DNA of 64,000 bases from Prosapia bicincta. Lineage: Eukaryota > Arthropoda > Insecta > Hemiptera > Cercopidae. Where the stretch lies: positions 176,116,886 to 176,180,885 of the forward strand of contig JBAIZL010000005.1 in NCBI GenBank assembly GCA_036971475.1, given 5' to 3'. Under the pieces are notes generated by a model. It was not told the origin of the DNA. It saw only the letters and a list, made by a program, of their open reading frames with translations, and searched no databases. Position numbers and translations under genes: made by a program. Of the stretch, positions 62,701 to 64,000 are shown piece by piece (within the stretch, counting starts at the first letter, position 1; each line of letters begins with the position of its first letter).

Positions 62701-63599
62701 GGTTAAAGCCGTACATCGATTCGAACACTGCTAGGAGATCCGCCGCTAAATCTGCTTTCCAGAGAGATTTCTTCAAATTAATGAACAACGCAATTTTCGG
62801 AAAAACTCTGGAAAACAAACGAAAACATATAGATGTTAGGCTTGTTACAGACGAAAAGAAACTAATGAAACTTGTGAAGCGAGACAACTTTAATACGTCT
62901 ATTATTATAAATAAAGATCTGGTATTGGTTTGTATGAATAAGACTAAGATAGTTCTCGACAGACCACTTTATATCGGTATGTCCATCTTAGACATCTCCA
63001 AGACGCACATGTACGACTTCCACTACGAAAAGATGGTACGTCATTACGGAAGAGATAAAATCGGAATATCGTATATGGATACAGACGCGTTTCTCTACTG
63101 GATTCGAACAAATGATCTTTACGAAGACCTCAAGACATTTCAACATAAAAACGATTTTGATTTCTCCGAATACCCACCGCACCATCCCACTTACGACGGA
63201 GGCGTTAATAAAAAGGTTCTAGGTAAATTTAAGGACGAGCTAAACAGCATCCCAATCATCGAACTCATAGCGTTGATGCCGAAGATGTACGCTATGACTA
63301 CCGCCGTAGGTGGACACAACTGTGAAGAGGAGGAAGGAGTAATAAAAAAGGCTAAAGGAATAAAAAAGAGCTACTTGAAGAAATCTATTATGTTTGAACA
63401 CTACAGGAAATGTCTGTTCGAAAACGTAGAGTACAAGGCTACTTTCAACACAATTCGTAGCTTCGGTCATGAGCTTTACACCATGTTACAACGCAAAAGA
63501 TCACTATCAACAAGAGACGACAAAAGAAAAATACTTTCAGACTGCATAAACACGTTACCGTACGGGCACTATTCCTTGCGAGATATATCCGAATGTTAA
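59769..63599 (+). CDS. polB: Protein-primed-type family B DNA polymerase of Polinton
   Basis: 1276 residues, uninterrupted. Two C2H2-type zinc fingers (CEICRDEF...H...H about 9-30 and CEICGEEF...H...H about 65-86) open the protein. The 3'-5' exonuclease follows: ExoI YADFEST (Asp464, Glu466), ExoII NLSGYD (Asn615, Asp620), ExoIII Tyr761-x3-Asp765. A Cys/His module lies between ExoI and ExoII (Cys567, Cys570, DHDH 583-586, Cys596, Cys599). The polymerase core has motif A FDANNLYGW (Asp861), motif B Lys1003 to FGK (1010-1012) and motif C YMDTDAF (Asp1104, Asp1106). All catalytic acids are present. It would replicate the element's DNA from a protein primer. Length and order match Polinton enzymes. 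The integrase follows 69 bp later on the same strand. Confidence 0.97.
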   Translation: MESNNVFCCEICRDEFKDELLYLMHFELFHRVCTQENEDREVYTIPDYEGTIPADGERNSLFSCEICGEEFNDRLLLLSHVEIFHTPFLDQENNELYSLPDLPETRKESVADRATVIHYAPPRQKLKHELLSQALPRSYVKHFLIRNVTELYLDDYIIEASDVVVELLKEELIRLNFIKFGLVMESEFVNVDGEISQRAFITRNRKITFASDLENVVRECMQEIVLKITEHESRGSGWTLGKVKSLVVRVHKHGYGDRGSSYIPLPKKIASTLSCINVHNSDNKCFRYAMLAKYVEPKSAFRVDYKYEQVGNKYNFAGLQYPVSVEDIKLFEKRNPGVSVNVFSLDESHNVYPLRVVETEDIRHTDLLLLHDGDVSHYVYIKNFNRLVSRQMKRYDSSVTVCKKCFAFKSLQMELGGRRWLTEHNRLCGVHAPIKMELPHRDKRFVSFNKTNQLYSVPIVIYADFESTLIPIKTVMEDPEDVTKHLYQKHEPNSYCMMVKSTLDENHLTRYGLTSKPLVYRGCDAVKNFLQQLKLVAEKVEGMYSNIVPMLEMSDDEILAYTSATTCYLCKKSFTDINHKVRDHDHLTGKYRGSACNSCNINYKLPSFIPVVLHNLSGYDSHFIIHELNLWKGQIDVLASSKEKFISFSKKVGKLKLRFIDSYRFLPSSLMKLSENLSRDDLLETKKLVPEGKLELVLRKGVFPYDYIDDADRFNETSLPPIEFFYSKLNECGISDEEYQHACNVWNGMEFKTLGEYSDFYVQLDVTLLCDVMEEFRNTCMNAYGLDPLHSYTSPGLAWQAMLRETGCTLELMMDVDMILMVESGVRGGLTQCVRKHVRANNKHLPDFDSEKESVYLGYFDANNLYGWAMSMPLPSGGFEWVDPTTIEEIQHIPRYGCFGYILEFDFEYPEALHDHHYDLPLLPKSEVPPGGKYKKLLMTVESKDHYVAHYWTVQQAIQLGLRITKVHRVIRFAQSYWLKPYIDSNTARRSAAKSAFQRDFFKLMNNAIFGKTLENKRKHIDVRLVTDEKKLMKLVKRDNFNTSIIINKDLVLVCMNKTKIVLDRPLYIGMSILDISKTHMYDFHYEKMVRHYGRDKIGISYMDTDAFLYWIRTNDLYEDLKTFQHKNDFDFSEYPPHHPTYDGGVNKKVLGKFKDELNSIPIIELIALMPKMYAMTTAVGGHNCEEEEGVIKKAKGIKKSYLKKSIMFEHYRKCLFENVEYKATFNTIRSFGHELYTMLQRKRSLSTRDDKRKILSDCINTLPYGHYSLRDISEC

Positions 63600-63611
63600 C
63601 GTAACAACAGT

Positions 63612-63622
63612 TATATATAAAA
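63612..63622 (+). promoter_or_regulatory. TATA-like box of the integrase gene
   Basis: TATATATAAAA in the 69-bp gap between the polymerase stop and the ATG at 63669. Confidence 0.5.
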
Positions 63623-63668
63623 AAATCTAAATTCTATTATTTGTTTCCTATAGTCACTAACGGTAACG

Positions 63669-64000
63669 ATGGAGTTAAGGGAAAAGATTGTACGCGAATT
63701 ACACGCACCAGCAAGAAGAAAATTTCCTAGACGAAATACTATCTTAAAAGGAATAGACGATAAATTTTTCCAAGCTGATCTTGTAGAGATGAGACCATAC
63801 GCTAAGGATAATAAAGGTTTTAATTACATACTTACACTTATAGATTGTTTTACTAAAATTGCGCACGCTATTCCATTAAAAAACAAGTCTTCGGAAAACG
63901 TTGCTAATGCTGTAGAGGGGCTATTGCTTCAAGAGAGGATTAAGAAACTCCAGACGGATGATGGTAAAGAATTTTTCAATAATCCATTCAAACAATTAAT
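63669..64000 (+). CDS. Retroviral-type integrase, cut by the window end
   Basis: The first 110 codons are open and the frame runs off the right edge. The DDE integrase core is recognisable. FFQADLVEM holds the first catalytic Asp, then YILTLIDCFTKIAHAIPLK, the usual strand-turn of the rve domain, then LQTDDGKEFF with the second catalytic Asp. The third residue, Glu, would lie beyond the window. A zinc-binding HH-CC domain is not seen before the core; the N-terminus is short and basic. A chromodomain, common at the C-terminus of Polinton integrases, would be outside. It inserts the element into host DNA. Same strand as polB, with its own TATA-like box. Confidence 0.92.
   Translation, partial: MELREKIVRELHAPARRKFPRRNTILKGIDDKFFQADLVEMRPYAKDNKGFNYILTLIDCFTKIAHAIPLKNKSSENVANAVEGLLLQERIKKLQTDDGKEFFNNPFKQL

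Larger units (their letters stand above)
53394..64000 (+). mobile_element. Polinton/Maverick, left part (right part outside window)
   Basis: The pairing of a family B DNA polymerase of the protein-primed type with a retroviral-type integrase defines this class. Gene density and G+C rise sharply from about 53400. The left border is a guess: AGTAGATGG at 53394 has the AG start typical of Polintons, followed by G/T-rich subterminal repeats. The terminal inverted repeat and the 6-bp target duplication cannot be tested because the other end lies outside. Relatives carry capsid proteins, a packaging ATPase and a maturation protease, expected to the right. The intact polymerase frame suggests a young copy. 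Confidence 0.85.

Overview
The window is gene-poor, AT-rich eukaryotic DNA, packed with (TA)n, (CA)n, (GA)n and (TG)n microsatellites and with remnants of several transposon classes. No ordinary host gene could be supported. The mix of Penelope-like elements, a Polinton/Maverick, piggyBac, Tigger/jerky-like DDE transposases and hAT-like debris points to an invertebrate animal. An arthropod seems most likely, but this rests on transposon content alone and other invertebrates are not excluded.

Region 1 (1-15600) is non-coding. It holds a 66-bp minisatellite at the left edge, degenerate short-period repeats (1935-2385), a nine-unit tandem array built on a tRNA-like module (7985-9645), a 119-bp duplication (12229-12470) and a decayed Tigger-like transposase (14938-15580).

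Region 2 (15600-23500) is a Penelope-like element (PLE) cluster. A perfect head-to-head inverted pair of PLE ends (15761-16095) is followed by a 6.9-kb head-to-head array (16451-23375). In that array each arm is a 5'-truncated copy followed in tandem by a long copy, and both outer ends abut (TA)n. The right-hand copy has an intact ORF for a reverse transcriptase with a GIY-YIG endonuclease; the left-hand copy is broken. Hammerhead-ribozyme-like motifs with a palindromic helix III lie near the 3' ends.

Region 3 (23500-53390) is mostly featureless AT-rich DNA. It contains a nearly identical 2.0-kb tandem duplication that carries a hAT-like mini-element (29831-33831), a second small TA-flanked PLE pair (33889-34245), a broken DDE transposase (37316-38173), a second PLE family (39240-40310, with an inverted end pair at 45829-46040), a hammerhead-bearing composite repeat (41398-41765) and a broken piggyBac transposase (42585-43990).

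Region 4 (about 53394 to the window end) is the left part of a Polinton/Maverick, a virus-like self-synthesising DNA transposon. It encodes an IAP-type RING protein, two proteins without assigned function, a small acidic protein on the opposite strand, a complete protein-primed-type family B DNA polymerase with all exonuclease and polymerase motifs, and the start of a retroviral-type integrase cut by the window edge. Most genes have a TATA box 40-80 bp upstream. Two related hairpins sit downstream of two of the genes, like shared transcript-end signals. Capsid, packaging ATPase and protease genes and the other terminal repeat would be expected beyond the right edge.
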